From contig NZ_CP053590.1 of the NCBI RefSeq assembly GCF_013365535.1, forward strand, positions 1,416,501 through 1,480,500: a stretch of 64,000 nucleotides of DNA, read 5' to 3'. Source of the DNA: Aquimarina sp. TRL1 (GTDB lineage: Bacteria; Bacteroidota; Bacteroidia; Flavobacteriales; Flavobacteriaceae). Positions 43,627 through 53,054 of the stretch are shown one piece after another; positions within the stretch are counted from its first letter, which is position 1; each line of letters opens with the position of its first letter. Both the position numbers and the translations under genes were made by a program. The notes under the pieces are model-generated. The model saw only the letters and a list, made by a program, of their open reading frames with translations, did not search any database and was not told where the DNA came from.

Positions 43627-44505
43627 ATGAGTTCATCTTTCGATAGGTATCAAAAGCGAAGATTAATCTCTTCTTATTTTTCTGTTGTCATAAGTATATC
43701 TCTCGTACTTTTCTTACTAGGTCTCTTGGGTCTATTAGTCTTAAATACTAAAAAAGTAGCGGATCATTTTAAGGAAAAAATTGCCTTAACCATTTACCTA
43801 AAAGACAGTACCAAAGATGTCGAAATAAAACAATTAGAAAAGAGCCTGGCTTTGGCTGAATATACAAAATCAACAACTTTTATTTCTAAAGATCAAGCTG
43901 CAGAAGTGCACAGTAAAGATATTGGTGAGAATTTCATGGATTTTCTGGGATACAATCCATTACAAAACAGTATTGATGTCAACTTAAAAGCCGCTTATGT
44001 AGATGCTGCCAAAATCGCGGAAATTAGTGCTACTATCTCAAAAAAAGAGTTTGTGGACGAGGTTATCTATGACAAACCATTAATTTCTCTTCTGAATGAC
44101 AATATTAAACGTATTAGTTTCTGGGTATTACTTGCCAGCGGAATTTTTACATTTATTGCGGTATTATTAATCAACAGTTCTATCCGATTGTCTGTCTACT
44201 CTAAGCGCTTTATTATAAAAACGATGCAAATGGTAGGGGCTACTAAAAAATTTATTCGTCGTCCTTTTGTATGGAAAAGTGTACGCTTAGGTATGATTGG
44301 CGCTATTGTTGCTATTGCGGGAGTCGGAACCGTTTTATATTACCTGAACGAAGCCTTCCCAGAACTTGCTTTACTTAACGATACGATCTTACTCGCTATT
44401 CTATTTATAGGGGTTTTTATCATAGGAGTTGTCATTACCTGGATTAGTACATACATTGCCACACAACGTTTTCTAAATCTCAGAACGGACGATCTTTATT
44501 ACTAG
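43627..44505 (+). CDS. ftsX: Cell-division ABC transporter-like permease FtsX
   Basis: A 292-residue membrane protein with helix 1 at about 15-38, a periplasmic domain (about 40-165) and three helices toward the C-terminus (ISFWVLLASGIFTFIAVLL; MIGAIVAIAGVGTVLYYL; ILLAILFIGVFIIGVVI). It ends in LRTDDLYY. FtsX with FtsE links division to peptidoglycan hydrolase activation. No ftsE is adjacent, which is common in Bacteroidetes. lgt starts 3 bases after its stop. Confidence 0.9.
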   Translation: MSSSFDRYQKRRLISSYFSVVISISLVLFLLGLLGLLVLNTKKVADHFKEKIALTIYLKDSTKDVEIKQLEKSLALAEYTKSTTFISKDQAAEVHSKDIGENFMDFLGYNPLQNSIDVNLKAAYVDAAKIAEISATISKKEFVDEVIYDKPLISLLNDNIKRISFWVLLASGIFTFIAVLLINSSIRLSVYSKRFIIKTMQMVGATKKFIRRPFVWKSVRLGMIGAIVAIAGVGTVLYYLNEAFPELALLNDTILLAILFIGVFIIGVVITWISTYIATQRFLNLRTDDLYY

Positions 44506-44508
44506 ATT

Positions 44509-45321
44509 ATGGGACCTATTCACTGGAATATCGACCCTGAGATTACAACACTTTTTGGTGTACTCCCACTACGCTATTATGGTATTTTATTCGTAGCAGG
44601 AATTCTTCTGGCATATCAAGTTATAAAGAAAATCTACATTTCAGAAAATATCCCCCTCAAGGACTTAGATAAACTAGCTACTTACATCCTTCTGGGTACC
44701 TTAATAGGAGCGCGATTAGGGCATTGTATTTTTTATGACTTCTCGTATTTTTACCATCATCCTTTAGAAATTTTTCTTCCGGTAAAAATAACGAATAGCG
44801 GATGGCATTATACCGGTTTCTCTGGATTAGCAAGTCACGGAGCTGCCATCGGTATTTTGGTTGGAATTACCTTGTACACCATAAAAACAAAAACATCTTT
44901 CTTATGGGCTATCGACAGAGTAGCTTTGATTATTCCTGTTACTGCTTTTTTTATCAGAATAGGAAATTTTATGAATTCTGAGATTTACGGAAAACCTACT
45001 CAAGGAAATTATGGGGTTATTTTTATGAAGGATGATTTAATCCCTCGACACCCAACTCAATTATACGAAGGTTTCTCATACCTAATCATTTTTGGCGTAT
45101 TATGGTTCCTTTACAAAAAGAAAAAAATTGTAGAGCAGAAAGGATATTTATTTGGCCTGTTCTTAGTTCTTATGTTTTCTGCCAGGTTTATCATTGAGTT
45201 TTTCAAGGAAAACCAAGCTTCTTTTGAAGAGAATATGATTATAAATATGGGGCAGTTATTAAGTCTACCTTTTATATTTACCGGAATCATTCTAAGCCTG
45301 ATGAGCAAAAAAGACCTTTAG
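44509..45321 (+). CDS. lgt: Prolipoprotein diacylglyceryl transferase
   Basis: A 270-residue inner-membrane enzyme with seven hydrophobic spans that attaches diacylglycerol to the lipobox Cys. The motifs RYYGILFVAGILLAY, LLGTLIGARLGHCIFYD, GLASHGAAIGI and the Lgt signature RIGNFMNSEIYGKPT (about 149-163) are present, with RHPTQLYEG near the end. It lies between ftsX and a small membrane gene (5-base gap), within the ftsX-uppP-truB cluster. Whether it is the only copy in the genome cannot be seen. Confidence 0.93.
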   Translation: MGPIHWNIDPEITTLFGVLPLRYYGILFVAGILLAYQVIKKIYISENIPLKDLDKLATYILLGTLIGARLGHCIFYDFSYFYHHPLEIFLPVKITNSGWHYTGFSGLASHGAAIGILVGITLYTIKTKTSFLWAIDRVALIIPVTAFFIRIGNFMNSEIYGKPTQGNYGVIFMKDDLIPRHPTQLYEGFSYLIIFGVLWFLYKKKKIVEQKGYLFGLFLVLMFSARFIIEFFKENQASFEENMIINMGQLLSLPFIFTGIILSLMSKKDL

Positions 45322-45326
45322 TTACT

Positions 45327-45731
45327 ATGAAAAAATTCGCAAAAGTATACTTCATAATCATGTCCTTTCTGTTTATCATTTTCTTATGGATCGTGATACA
45401 AACATTCAAACCTGTACGCAATGTAGAACCTGAAGATGTTATGCTAATATCTGGTATTGTCGAACGTATTTATGAAGCTCCCGGAGACGACATAGCAATA
45501 AAGATTCAGGGAGATGATCATTATTACTACATCAACAGAGGCTTACAACATCAATTAAAATTAGATGTACTCCAACCACTTCTTCTGAATAAAAAAGTTA
45601 CTTTGTATTCTATTAAAAGATGGACTATCTTTACCCGAGATTGCAACATGGGACATATATCCAAGTTGATAATAGACGAGCAGGTAATTTTTAATGAAAT
45701 AAACAACGACACTCATGAAAAAACAATCTAA
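45327..45731 (+). CDS. Small membrane-anchored protein, unknown function
   Basis: A 134-residue protein with one N-terminal membrane helix (about 7-27) and a small periplasmic domain rich in beta strands (SGIVERIYEAPGDDIAIKIQ, YYYINRGLQHQLKLDV). I do not recognise a family; the domain has an OB-like or small-barrel feel. It overlaps the start of the DUF3098 gene by 17 bases and follows lgt by 5, so it is translated as part of this operon. Nothing indicates a function. Confidence 0.75.
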   Translation: MKKFAKVYFIIMSFLFIIFLWIVIQTFKPVRNVEPEDVMLISGIVERIYEAPGDDIAIKIQGDDHYYYINRGLQHQLKLDVLQPLLLNKKVTLYSIKRWTIFTRDCNMGHISKLIIDEQVIFNEINNDTHEKTI

Positions 45732-45975
45732 AACACCATCACAATCTGATTTTGTCTTTAGAAAGAAAAACTATATTGTTATGGCGATAGGTCTGGGCGT
45801 AATCGCATTAGGTTTTATTCTCATGGCTGGTGGTGGTAGTGATGATCCTGCTGTTTTTAATCCTGAAATTTATAATTTCAGAAGAATTCGGCTTGCTCCT
45901 ATGATTGTATTACTTGGATTTGGTATTGAAGCCTATGCCATATTACTTGATCCTGACAAAAAAAAGAAAAAGTAG
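45715..45975 (+). CDS. DUF3098 small membrane protein
   Basis: An 86-residue protein with two helices (about 20-40 and 61-78) and the core MAIGLGVIALGFILMAGGGSD (Gly-rich), then RRIRLAPMIVLLGFGIEAYAIL: the DUF3098 pattern. In flavobacteria it usually sits between ftsX and uppP. Function unknown. It overlaps the previous gene by 17 bases. Confidence 0.9.
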   Translation: MKKQSKTPSQSDFVFRKKNYIVMAIGLGVIALGFILMAGGGSDDPAVFNPEIYNFRRIRLAPMIVLLGFGIEAYAILLDPDKKKKK

Positions 45976-46048
45976 CTCTCTTCTGTTTCTCATCGTTTTT
46001 TACAGTGCATTCTCTTCTTATTTTTTAAGTTTCTTTGAGATTAGTAAG

Positions 46049-46056
46049 TATATTTG
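46049..46056 (+). promoter_or_regulatory. -7 box of the uppP-truB operon
   Basis: TAtaTTTG followed by C, perfect consensus, 77 bases before the uppP ATG. A TTTG at 46034-46037 is too close (11 bases) to act as the -33 element. Confidence 0.5.
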
Positions 46057-46133
46057 CAGACCTTAATCAATACGCACAAATCTACCGACCCTCTGATACT
46101 GACAGAGCAACGTAGCTATATAGCAATATACAC

Positions 46134-46928
46134 ATGGAAATTTTAGACGCAATTATCTTAGGAATTATTCAGGGACTTACAGAATTCTTACCTGTTTCTT
46201 CTAGTGGTCATTTAGAACTGGGAAAAGCTATTTTGGGAGCAGAAAGCATTCCAGAAGAGTCATTACTGGTCACCGTTGTTTTACATTTTGCTACTGCACT
46301 AAGCACCATTGTTATTTTTAGAAAAGACATTCTGGATATCTTTAAGGGCTTATTCGCTTTCAAAAAAAATGAGGAAACTCTTTTTTCATTTAAGATCCTC
46401 ATTTCTATGATTCCTGCTATTATTATTGGAGTATTTTTTGAAGAAGAACTAGAACAGTTGTTTGGAGGTAACATCCGATTTGTAGGGTACATGCTTCTGG
46501 TTACCGCTGTCCTTCTCTGGTTGGCTGACAAGGCAAAAGATACGTTGAAATCTATAAGTACCTCAAATGCCCTGGTAATCGGAATTGCTCAGGCAATAGC
46601 AATGTTGCCAGGAATTTCTAGAAGTGGTGCTACGATTTCCACCTCTGTCTTACTAGGAAATGACAAAACCAAGGCTGCTCGTTTCTCCTTTCTAATGGTA
46701 ATTCCATTAATTTTTGGTAAAATTGCTAAAGATCTTTTGGGTGGGAAAATTGATTTCGCTAATGCTAATATCCTTCCTTTGACTATTGGCTTTATTGCTG
46801 CCTTTTTATCTGGGTTAGTAGCCTGCACGTGGATGATCTCTTTGGTTAAAAAAAGCAAGTTATCATATTTTGCCTTATATTGTATCATAGTTGGACTAAT
46901 TGCCATCGGCTTTAGTTTTATAAAATAA
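46134..46928 (+). CDS. uppP: Undecaprenyl-diphosphatase
   Basis: A 264-residue BacA-type membrane enzyme that removes a phosphate from undecaprenyl pyrophosphate to recycle the cell-wall lipid carrier. The catalytic motif GLTEFLPVSSSGHLEL lies at about 14-29, and the second conserved region LPGISRSGATISTSVLLG near 160. About eight helices. truB follows by 7 bases, so they share an operon. Confidence 0.95.
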   Translation: MEILDAIILGIIQGLTEFLPVSSSGHLELGKAILGAESIPEESLLVTVVLHFATALSTIVIFRKDILDIFKGLFAFKKNEETLFSFKILISMIPAIIIGVFFEEELEQLFGGNIRFVGYMLLVTAVLLWLADKAKDTLKSISTSNALVIGIAQAIAMLPGISRSGATISTSVLLGNDKTKAARFSFLMVIPLIFGKIAKDLLGGKIDFANANILPLTIGFIAAFLSGLVACTWMISLVKKSKLSYFALYCIIVGLIAIGFSFIK

Positions 46929-46935
46929 CCCCCAA

Positions 46936-47643
46936 ATGCTAACCGAACAAGATTATAAAGATGGTCAGGTAATTCTAATTGACAAACCTCTGGAATGGAG
47001 TTCTTTTCAGGTAGTCAATAAAATTAGATGGCATATCCGAAAAAAATTCAACCTAAAAAAAATAAAGGTTGGTCATGCTGGTACTCTTGATCCTCTTGCT
47101 ACAGGTTTACTTGTCCTTTGCACAGGAAAATTCACTAAAAAACTTCAGGATTTTCAAGGGCAAATAAAAGAATATACCGGTACTATTACACTGGGAGCAA
47201 CAACTCCTTCCTATGACCTGGAGACTGAAATCAATCAAACATATCCTACAGAACATATTACAGCAGAAATTGTAAAAAAAACTACAGAACAGTTTTTGGG
47301 TGATATCGATCAATACCCTCCTGTTTTTTCTGCTTTAAAAAAAGATGGAAAACGATTGTATGAATATGCCAGAGAAGGAGAAGCTGTTGAAATAAAATCC
47401 AGAAAAATTACAATTAGCGAATTCGAAATTACCCGAATCGAATTGCCGGAGGTAGATTTTAGAGTTGTATGCAGCAAAGGTACCTATATCAGATCATTAG
47501 CTAATGATTTTGGAAAAGCATTACATAGTGGCGGATATCTGAGTGCATTAAGAAGAACCAAAATAGGAGACTTTTCTACCGAAAAGGCACTTACTATAGA
47601 AGAATTTGAAGCCTTATTAACCCCTGAAATAAGCAATCCATAA
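46936..47643 (+). CDS. truB: tRNA pseudouridine-55 synthase
   Basis: A 235-residue enzyme that makes pseudouridine 55 in tRNA. The catalytic motif HAGTLDPLATGLLVLCTG (Asp near 52) follows IDKPLEWSSFQVVNKIRW; later blocks are PVFSALKKDGKRLYEYAREG and VVCSKGTYIRSLANDFG. The short C-terminus (no PUA domain) is usual for this phylum. uppP is 7 bases upstream. Confidence 0.95.
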   Translation: MLTEQDYKDGQVILIDKPLEWSSFQVVNKIRWHIRKKFNLKKIKVGHAGTLDPLATGLLVLCTGKFTKKLQDFQGQIKEYTGTITLGATTPSYDLETEINQTYPTEHITAEIVKKTTEQFLGDIDQYPPVFSALKKDGKRLYEYAREGEAVEIKSRKITISEFEITRIELPEVDFRVVCSKGTYIRSLANDFGKALHSGGYLSALRRTKIGDFSTEKALTIEEFEALLTPEISNP

Positions 47644-47676
47644 AATATTGTCATAGAAACAGAGTTTACTTTACTG

Positions 47677-48402
47677 ATGAATTTCATAGAAAAATATAAA
47701 GCCTTAATTATTACTTCCCTTCTCATGGGGATTTTACTACTTGGGCTATACAACATTCATATGCTGGGCACCTCCAATAACAAAGGAGAAATGCTAGTCG
47801 AACTTCCCGTAGAAGATATTATGGAAGAGCTAGAAAAAGAAAAGGAGGAACTGGATCCTATACAGGAACAACGAAAACTCATTGCTGCTAAACGCACACA
47901 CAATGCCTATAATGAAGATTTTGAAGATCCTGATGATACTTCTTTTGAAGACCGTTTAAAAGCACTTACAGAAAGTCCTATCGCCGAATCTTCTGAGGAT
48001 GGTCCGAATAATCTGGGAGATGTTTCTACAGAAGAAGACAAAGAAAAAGAAGAAGAAGAAACTCCTGAACAAACCAATACCGATACCAATAAGCAAAAAC
48101 AAAAAACTAACGAAACCAATAACAGAAATAGTTCCCTCACCTTTACCCTAAAGGGAAGAAAAGCAATCGATCTCCCCAATCCAATATATACATGTCAGGG
48201 AAGCGGTAAAGTCGTTGTAAAAGTTCAGGTAAATGCCAATGGCTATGTATCTCATAGCAAAGTAGACAAAAAAAACTCTACAACCAGAAACGAATGCCTT
48301 TTTGACAATGCCTTAGATTATGCAAATCAAGCTATTTTTTCTGCTTCCGAAGTAAAGGAACAAAAAGGCACTATTACGTATTATTTTAACTACAGTGAAT
48401 AA
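47677..48402 (+). CDS. TonB-like energy transducer C-terminal-domain protein
   Basis: A 241-residue protein: N-terminal membrane helix (about 10-30), a long acidic, Glu/Asp/Lys-rich spacer (about 45-150) and a C-terminal beta-alpha-beta domain with SGKVVVKVQVNANGYVSHSK (about 185-204), which resembles TonB C-terminal domains. TonB-like proteins contact outer-membrane receptors. The spacer is acidic where TonB is usually Pro/Lys-rich. It may be a TonB paralogue for one of the many receptors; partner unknown. Confidence 0.8.
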   Translation: MNFIEKYKALIITSLLMGILLLGLYNIHMLGTSNNKGEMLVELPVEDIMEELEKEKEELDPIQEQRKLIAAKRTHNAYNEDFEDPDDTSFEDRLKALTESPIAESSEDGPNNLGDVSTEEDKEKEEEETPEQTNTDTNKQKQKTNETNNRNSSLTFTLKGRKAIDLPNPIYTCQGSGKVVVKVQVNANGYVSHSKVDKKNSTTRNECLFDNALDYANQAIFSASEVKEQKGTITYYFNYSE

Positions 48403-48410
48403 CCCCCTAA

Positions 48411-49028
48411 TTAGGCTAATAATCCACTGAGGTCGTTTACTATATTTTCCCCTTTGTCTTTGTTATACCATACCTGAAGATCTTCTTTGAACTGGGCATC
48501 CAAACCTCCGTGTTTTTCTTTATAATCATTAACCATTTTTGTTGCTGTCGATGGTCTTGGTCCCCATGTTCCGATAATTTCTCTGTTAGAGTTGTCAATC
48601 GCAATCAGCTTAGGAATTGCCTTCCCTCCATTTGTCAAAAAATGACTCATTAGCGCATCATTCTCATCTCTCAACACAATCCTAAGATCAATCCCTTCAT
48701 TAATTTCTGCTACTTTGTTTATAACCGGTAAAGACTGAGCTGCATCTCCACACCAACCTTCTGAAAGCACTAACCATGTAACATCCAGTTTCTTTGCTTT
48801 AATGCCAGATGCTATTGTTTCATCTATTTTGATCGTCTTATCTAATCGTTTCATCCTACGATTATTTAACGTACTATAATTTAACAAGTCTTCTGTCTGT
48901 TCTTTTGCTGTAGATTTTCCTTCCGAAATTAAGTCATTCACTAATGTTCTATAATCTGAATAGCTTCTGGAGTTTTTAATTCCTTCATCAATCAATTGAT
49001 TGACAGATAATGTTGATGTTTCTTTCAT
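48411..49028 (-). CDS. Thioredoxin-like protein with a one-Cys WCGDA site
   Basis: A 205-residue cytosolic protein with a helical N-terminal part (about 1-80) and a thioredoxin fold in which WLVLSEGWCGDAAQSLPVI (about 85-103) stands where CxxC is found. Only one Cys (93) is present, so it cannot run a normal dithiol cycle but could form mixed disulfides. LIAIDNSNREIIGTWGPRP continues the fold. The next gene (LRR) is divergent. Confidence 0.82.
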   Translation of the reverse strand: MKETSTLSVNQLIDEGIKNSRSYSDYRTLVNDLISEGKSTAKEQTEDLLNYSTLNNRRMKRLDKTIKIDETIASGIKAKKLDVTWLVLSEGWCGDAAQSLPVINKVAEINEGIDLRIVLRDENDALMSHFLTNGGKAIPKLIAIDNSNREIIGTWGPRPSTATKMVNDYKEKHGGLDAQFKEDLQVWYNKDKGENIVNDLSGLLA

Positions 49029-49224
49029 AATACTGGCGTGTTTCTTTATTTTTTTATTTAGTTCGAAAAAAATGATGGAAACTTACGCATTTAATTATTA
49101 TTCTTTTGTTAAAAAGAAGCCTGTTGTTTAACAAATAATTAATAGTATTGGATAAGTGCTTATTTTTACATCTACTAAGAAATAACAGCTTCCTCAAAAC
49201 TCATTACTTACAAAAAAAACACCT

Positions 49225-51099
49225 ATCAAGCTATTTTACCACATATTATTCTCTTTTATTCTCATACATTGTACAAATGCTCAAGAGACAAAAAAGTATC
49301 GCTCATTATCTGAAGCGCTATTACATAAAGAGCAGGTTTATATCCTTGATTTGTCATACCGGCAACTGGATAAACTTCCATCGTCAATTGGCAGCTTCCG
49401 CAATCTTCAATATCTATTCCTGGAAGGAAATCAACTTTCTTCATTACCCGCTTCCATAAAGCAGCTAACCAGACTAAAAGAGCTCAATCTAAGTGATAAT
49501 CAACTTAAAAAAATCCCTGAAGAGCTCAGCACAATGAATGCCCTGAAAAAATTAAACCTAAATAATAATCTTCTCACCTCATTTCCACTAGCTATCTGTG
49601 GGCTCAAAAATCTGGAAAAACTATTTATCAGAAAAAACAAATTAGCACAACTCCCCACTGCTATCAGCAACTTAAAAGAACTAAAAATCTTACATCTTGA
49701 AGGCAACCGCATTTCTTCATTACCTCATACGATTGGCGACTTACCTTCCTTAAAAGAATTACACTTAGAATGGAATCACATCCAATACCTGCCGAACACT
49801 ATTGGATCGCTAGAAAAACTGTCTTACCTGAGTGCTTACAATAACAAACTCAAAACACTCCCTCCTTCTATTGGAAATATGCAGCAACTAAAACACTTAA
49901 TCCTGCACAATAATGCACTTCACTCTATCCCTGAAAGTATTCGGTTACTATCCAATTTAGTATCACTAGAACTACAACAAAACAAAATAACAAAGCTCCC
50001 GGATTCCTTACATGGGTTAATGCGACTAGAAAAACTAAATATTTATAAAAATCAGCTAACTGAACTTCCGAATACTTTTGGAAGCCTCCCCAACCTCAAA
50101 GAATTCTTTCTTCACCTTAATCATATCGAAAAACTCCCTCCTTCTATTGGAAATTTGACCGCTCTGGAAAAACTCATAGCCAATGACAATTCTCTGATTA
50201 CCATTCCAGAATCCATCCAGGGGCTTATACACTTAAAAGAACTAAACCTAAGAAACAATTCAATTCAAGCACTCCCTCAGACTATAGGAAACCTAACCGC
50301 TTTGCAAACATTATACCTAAACAACAACAACTTACAAACACTCCCTGCTTCTATACAAAGGCTAAACAATTTAAAAGAATTACACCTGATCAGAAACAAT
50401 CTTCAAAATTTTCCGGATACAGCTTCCGGCTTACAGAAACTGACTCTTTTATTTCTTCAAGAAAACAAACTAACTGTCCTGCCGGAATCTCTGGGAAATA
50501 TACAAGCATTAACACAGCTTTTTTTAAATAAGAACCAACTTAAAAAGCTCCCTCAGTCTATAGGATCGCTAAAAAACCTAACCCATCTATACGCAACCTA
50601 TAACCAACTTGTCAGCCTTCCTGAATCCATCGGTACTATGATACGCCTACAGCGGCTTATCATCCATCATAACCAACTCACTTCTTTGCCTGCATCCATA
50701 GGTGATATTGCTAACGTTCACATATTATTGGTCTACAACAATCAATTATCCGACATCCCGGATTCTATTGGAAAATTAAAAAAACTCCGGATTTTAAACC
50801 TCAACAGAAATCAACTAACCTCTTTACCAGATACCATTGGAGCACTTCAATCGCTGGAAGCATTGTACCTCTCTAAAAACAAACTAACCTCTATCCCGGA
50901 TACTATTGGCTCATTAACATCGATAAAAACATTATATCTCTTTCACAATTATCTAGAAGCTCTTCCCTCTTCTATTCAACATCTAACTGCTCTTACACAG
51001 CTTTTTGCTGCTAAAAATCCTTTTTCACAAGCTGCAAAAGAAAGAATAATACGGTGGCTACCTCATTGTCAGATTCATTTCTTTAATGCTAAATTCTAG
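49225..51099 (+). CDS. Secreted leucine-rich repeat protein with no normal start codon
   Basis: A 24-fold LRR protein of about 624 residues. Translated from ATC at 49225 it opens with a signal-peptide-like KLFYHILFSFILIHC and NAQ, then 24 repeats of exactly 23 residues of the form LxxLxLxxNxLxxLPxxIGxL, a partial repeat, and a short C-terminal cap. No ATG, GTG or TTG exists in frame between the upstream stop (49183-49185) and TTG 49351, and that TTG lies inside the first repeat. The ATC may be a mutated ATG or a rare start. LRR solenoids bind proteins or surfaces; the partner is unknown. Confidence 0.78.
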   Translation: MKLFYHILFSFILIHCTNAQETKKYRSLSEALLHKEQVYILDLSYRQLDKLPSSIGSFRNLQYLFLEGNQLSSLPASIKQLTRLKELNLSDNQLKKIPEELSTMNALKKLNLNNNLLTSFPLAICGLKNLEKLFIRKNKLAQLPTAISNLKELKILHLEGNRISSLPHTIGDLPSLKELHLEWNHIQYLPNTIGSLEKLSYLSAYNNKLKTLPPSIGNMQQLKHLILHNNALHSIPESIRLLSNLVSLELQQNKITKLPDSLHGLMRLEKLNIYKNQLTELPNTFGSLPNLKEFFLHLNHIEKLPPSIGNLTALEKLIANDNSLITIPESIQGLIHLKELNLRNNSIQALPQTIGNLTALQTLYLNNNNLQTLPASIQRLNNLKELHLIRNNLQNFPDTASGLQKLTLLFLQENKLTVLPESLGNIQALTQLFLNKNQLKKLPQSIGSLKNLTHLYATYNQLVSLPESIGTMIRLQRLIIHHNQLTSLPASIGDIANVHILLVYNNQLSDIPDSIGKLKKLRILNLNRNQLTSLPDTIGALQSLEALYLSKNKLTSIPDTIGSLTSIKTLYLFHNYLEALPSSIQHLTALTQLFAAKNPFSQAAKERIIRWLPHCQIHFFNAKF

Positions 51100-51154
51100 A
51101 GGGCTTTTTTATATACAAAGACAGAAAAACAATATATTTATAACAAAAAGTAAA

Positions 51155-51718
51155 ATGGAAATACACAGATGTGCATGGTGTGTTGGTGATTCTTTATACG
51201 AACAATACCACGATGAGGAATGGGGAGTTCCGTTACATGATGAGCAAGAATTATTTGAATTTCTTATTCTCGAAACATTTCAGGCAGGACTTAGCTGGAT
51301 TACAGTTTTAAAAAAGAGAGAAAATTTCAGAAATGCCTTTGATAATTTTGACTATCAAAAAATTGCATTGTATACAGATGACAAAAAACAGGCTTTACTT
51401 CAAAATGCTGGTATTATCCGCAACAAACTAAAAGTAAATGCTACCGTATCAAATGCGCAGGCATTTATCAAAATACAGGAAGAATTCGGCAGTTTCGACA
51501 CATATATCTGGAGCTTTGTCAACCATACCCCTATTATTAATTCCTGGGCGCATCACAAAGATTGTCCTGCTACTACTGACACCTCTGACATCATTAGCAA
51601 AGACCTGAAAAAAAGAGGATTCAAGTTTGTTGGCTCTACGGTTATCTATGCTTTTATGCAAGCTATAGGAATGGTTAATGATCATGTAGTAGATTGTTTC
51701 AGGCACAAGGAAGTATAA
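51155..51718 (+). CDS. tag: DNA-3-methyladenine glycosylase I
   Basis: A 187-residue base-excision enzyme (Tag). The start ATG at 51155 gives the conserved MEIHRCAWCVGDSLYEQYHD, with YHDEEWGVPLHDEQELFEFL (residues about 17-36), FQAGLSWITVLKKRE and NHTPIINSWAH. Zn-binding Cys and His (C6, H18, and H and C near the C-terminus, FRHKEV) fit. A longer frame from 51086 is rejected, as it would overlap the LRR gene and lack family support. upp converges on its stop with 4 bases between. Confidence 0.93.
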   Translation: MEIHRCAWCVGDSLYEQYHDEEWGVPLHDEQELFEFLILETFQAGLSWITVLKKRENFRNAFDNFDYQKIALYTDDKKQALLQNAGIIRNKLKVNATVSNAQAFIKIQEEFGSFDTYIWSFVNHTPIINSWAHHKDCPATTDTSDIISKDLKKRGFKFVGSTVIYAFMQAIGMVNDHVVDCFRHKEV

Positions 51719-51722
51719 GCCG

Positions 51723-52376
51723 TTACAATTTACTTCCATATGCTAAATCTCCTGCATCTCCTAATCCCGGTATAATGTACCCTTTATTATTCAACTCCTC
51801 ATCTATTGCACCTATCCATAGAGACGTGTGGACAGGAAAGTGATCCTGTACATAAGCAACTCCCTTAGCGGATCCTATTACAGATATAATGTGTATTTCT
51901 TTTGGCTCTCCTTGTTTTTGCAATGCCTTATAAGTTGTTTCCAATGTACTTCCGGTTGCCAACATAGGATCTATAATTACGAGTACTTTGCCTTCTAATG
52001 AAGGGGTCGCCAGATAATTCGTAATGATCTCAAAATCGGTATCCGAATTCGTATGCTCCCTATAAGCAGAAATAAATGAACTCTCTGCAAAATCAAAATA
52101 ATTCAGCACCCCCTGATATAAAGGTAACCCGGCACGAAGTACCGCACATAAAACCAGTTCTTTTTCTGGCAAAGACATCTTTTTCACCCCTAAAGGTGTT
52201 TTTATTTCCTGAGTAGTATATAAAATCTCCTTACTCATCTCATATGCCAGCACTTCGCCAATTCGTTCTATATTTTTGCGAAACCGCATTCGATCTTTTT
52301 GAATTTCTTCATCTCTGATCTCTGATACAAAATGATTCAGTATTGAGTTTTTTTCTCCAAAATTATATACTCTCAT
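51723..52376 (-). CDS. upp: Uracil phosphoribosyltransferase
   Basis: A 217-residue salvage enzyme that makes UMP from uracil and PRPP. Starting at ATG 52376 (MRVYNFGEKNSILNHF) fits the family; an in-frame ATG 30 bases earlier would add unrelated residues. The PRPP loop VLVIIDPMLATGSTLETTY (about 131-149) and the uracil-binding tail YIIPGLGDAGDLAYG are intact. It lies 36 bases downstream of aat on the same strand. Confidence 0.95.
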   Translation of the reverse strand: MRVYNFGEKNSILNHFVSEIRDEEIQKDRMRFRKNIERIGEVLAYEMSKEILYTTQEIKTPLGVKKMSLPEKELVLCAVLRAGLPLYQGVLNYFDFAESSFISAYREHTNSDTDFEIITNYLATPSLEGKVLVIIDPMLATGSTLETTYKALQKQGEPKEIHIISVIGSAKGVAYVQDHFPVHTSLWIGAIDEELNNKGYIIPGLGDAGDLAYGSKL

Positions 52377-52412
52377 AAAAATTAGTTTATTATTAAAAAA
52401 AGACATAAGTTG

Positions 52413-53054
52413 TTATTCCCTCAGGTATGCCAAAAACTGTTCTCTTGGGATTTCCCTTCCTCCTAAACTTGCTAAATGTTCCGTATACATCTGACAATCT
52501 ATTATCTTGGTTTCATAGCGCATTAATTCCTTCACCCAACTGATAAAACCGTATTTAGAAGCATTACTAACATGAGAAAACATACTTTCTCCGCAAAAAA
52601 CTTTCTTCTCTCTAAGCCAAACACCATATAACCCACCAACTAAATTGTTTTCCTTCCAAACTTCTACAGATACTGCAATTCCCATTTGATGAAGTTTTTT
52701 ATACGATCTCTTCATTTCTTTTGTTATCCATGTTCCATCCTGATCCACCCGTTCTATAGAAGCACATTGTTCTATTACTTGATCAAAACAAGTATTGTAA
52801 GTCACCTCAAATGCTTCTTGCCTGAATAATTTGCGCATACTTTTACTCACTTTAATCTCTTCTGGATAAAGAACCATTCTGGGATCCGGACAGAACCACA
52901 TAATAGGTTGATCATCATTAAACCATGGAAAAATTCCTTGTTGATAAGCAGCTATTAATCGTTCTACAGATAAATCTCCTCCCAATGCTAACAACCCATC
53001 CGGATTTGCATGAGAAACCGGAGGAAACACTATGGAATCATTAAGAATATACAA
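52413..53054 (-). CDS. aat: Leucyl/phenylalanyl-tRNA-protein transferase
   Basis: A 213-residue N-end-rule enzyme that adds Leu or Phe to proteins with basic N-termini so ClpS/ClpAP degrades them. Motifs FPPVSHANPDGLLALGGDLS (about 11-30), AAYQQGIFPWFNDDQPIMWF, VGGLYGVWLREKKVFCGESM and FSHVSNASK are all there. upp follows on the same strand. A cytosolic protein. Confidence 0.95.
   Translation of the reverse strand: MYILNDSIVFPPVSHANPDGLLALGGDLSVERLIAAYQQGIFPWFNDDQPIMWFCPDPRMVLYPEEIKVSKSMRKLFRQEAFEVTYNTCFDQVIEQCASIERVDQDGTWITKEMKRSYKKLHQMGIAVSVEVWKENNLVGGLYGVWLREKKVFCGESMFSHVSNASKYGFISWVKELMRYETKIIDCQMYTEHLASLGGREIPREQFLAYLRE

Noticed and set aside
49148..49459. Open frame overlapping the start of the LRR gene in another frame
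   Set aside because: No family similarity; the LRR frame carries a signal peptide and repeats across the same bases.
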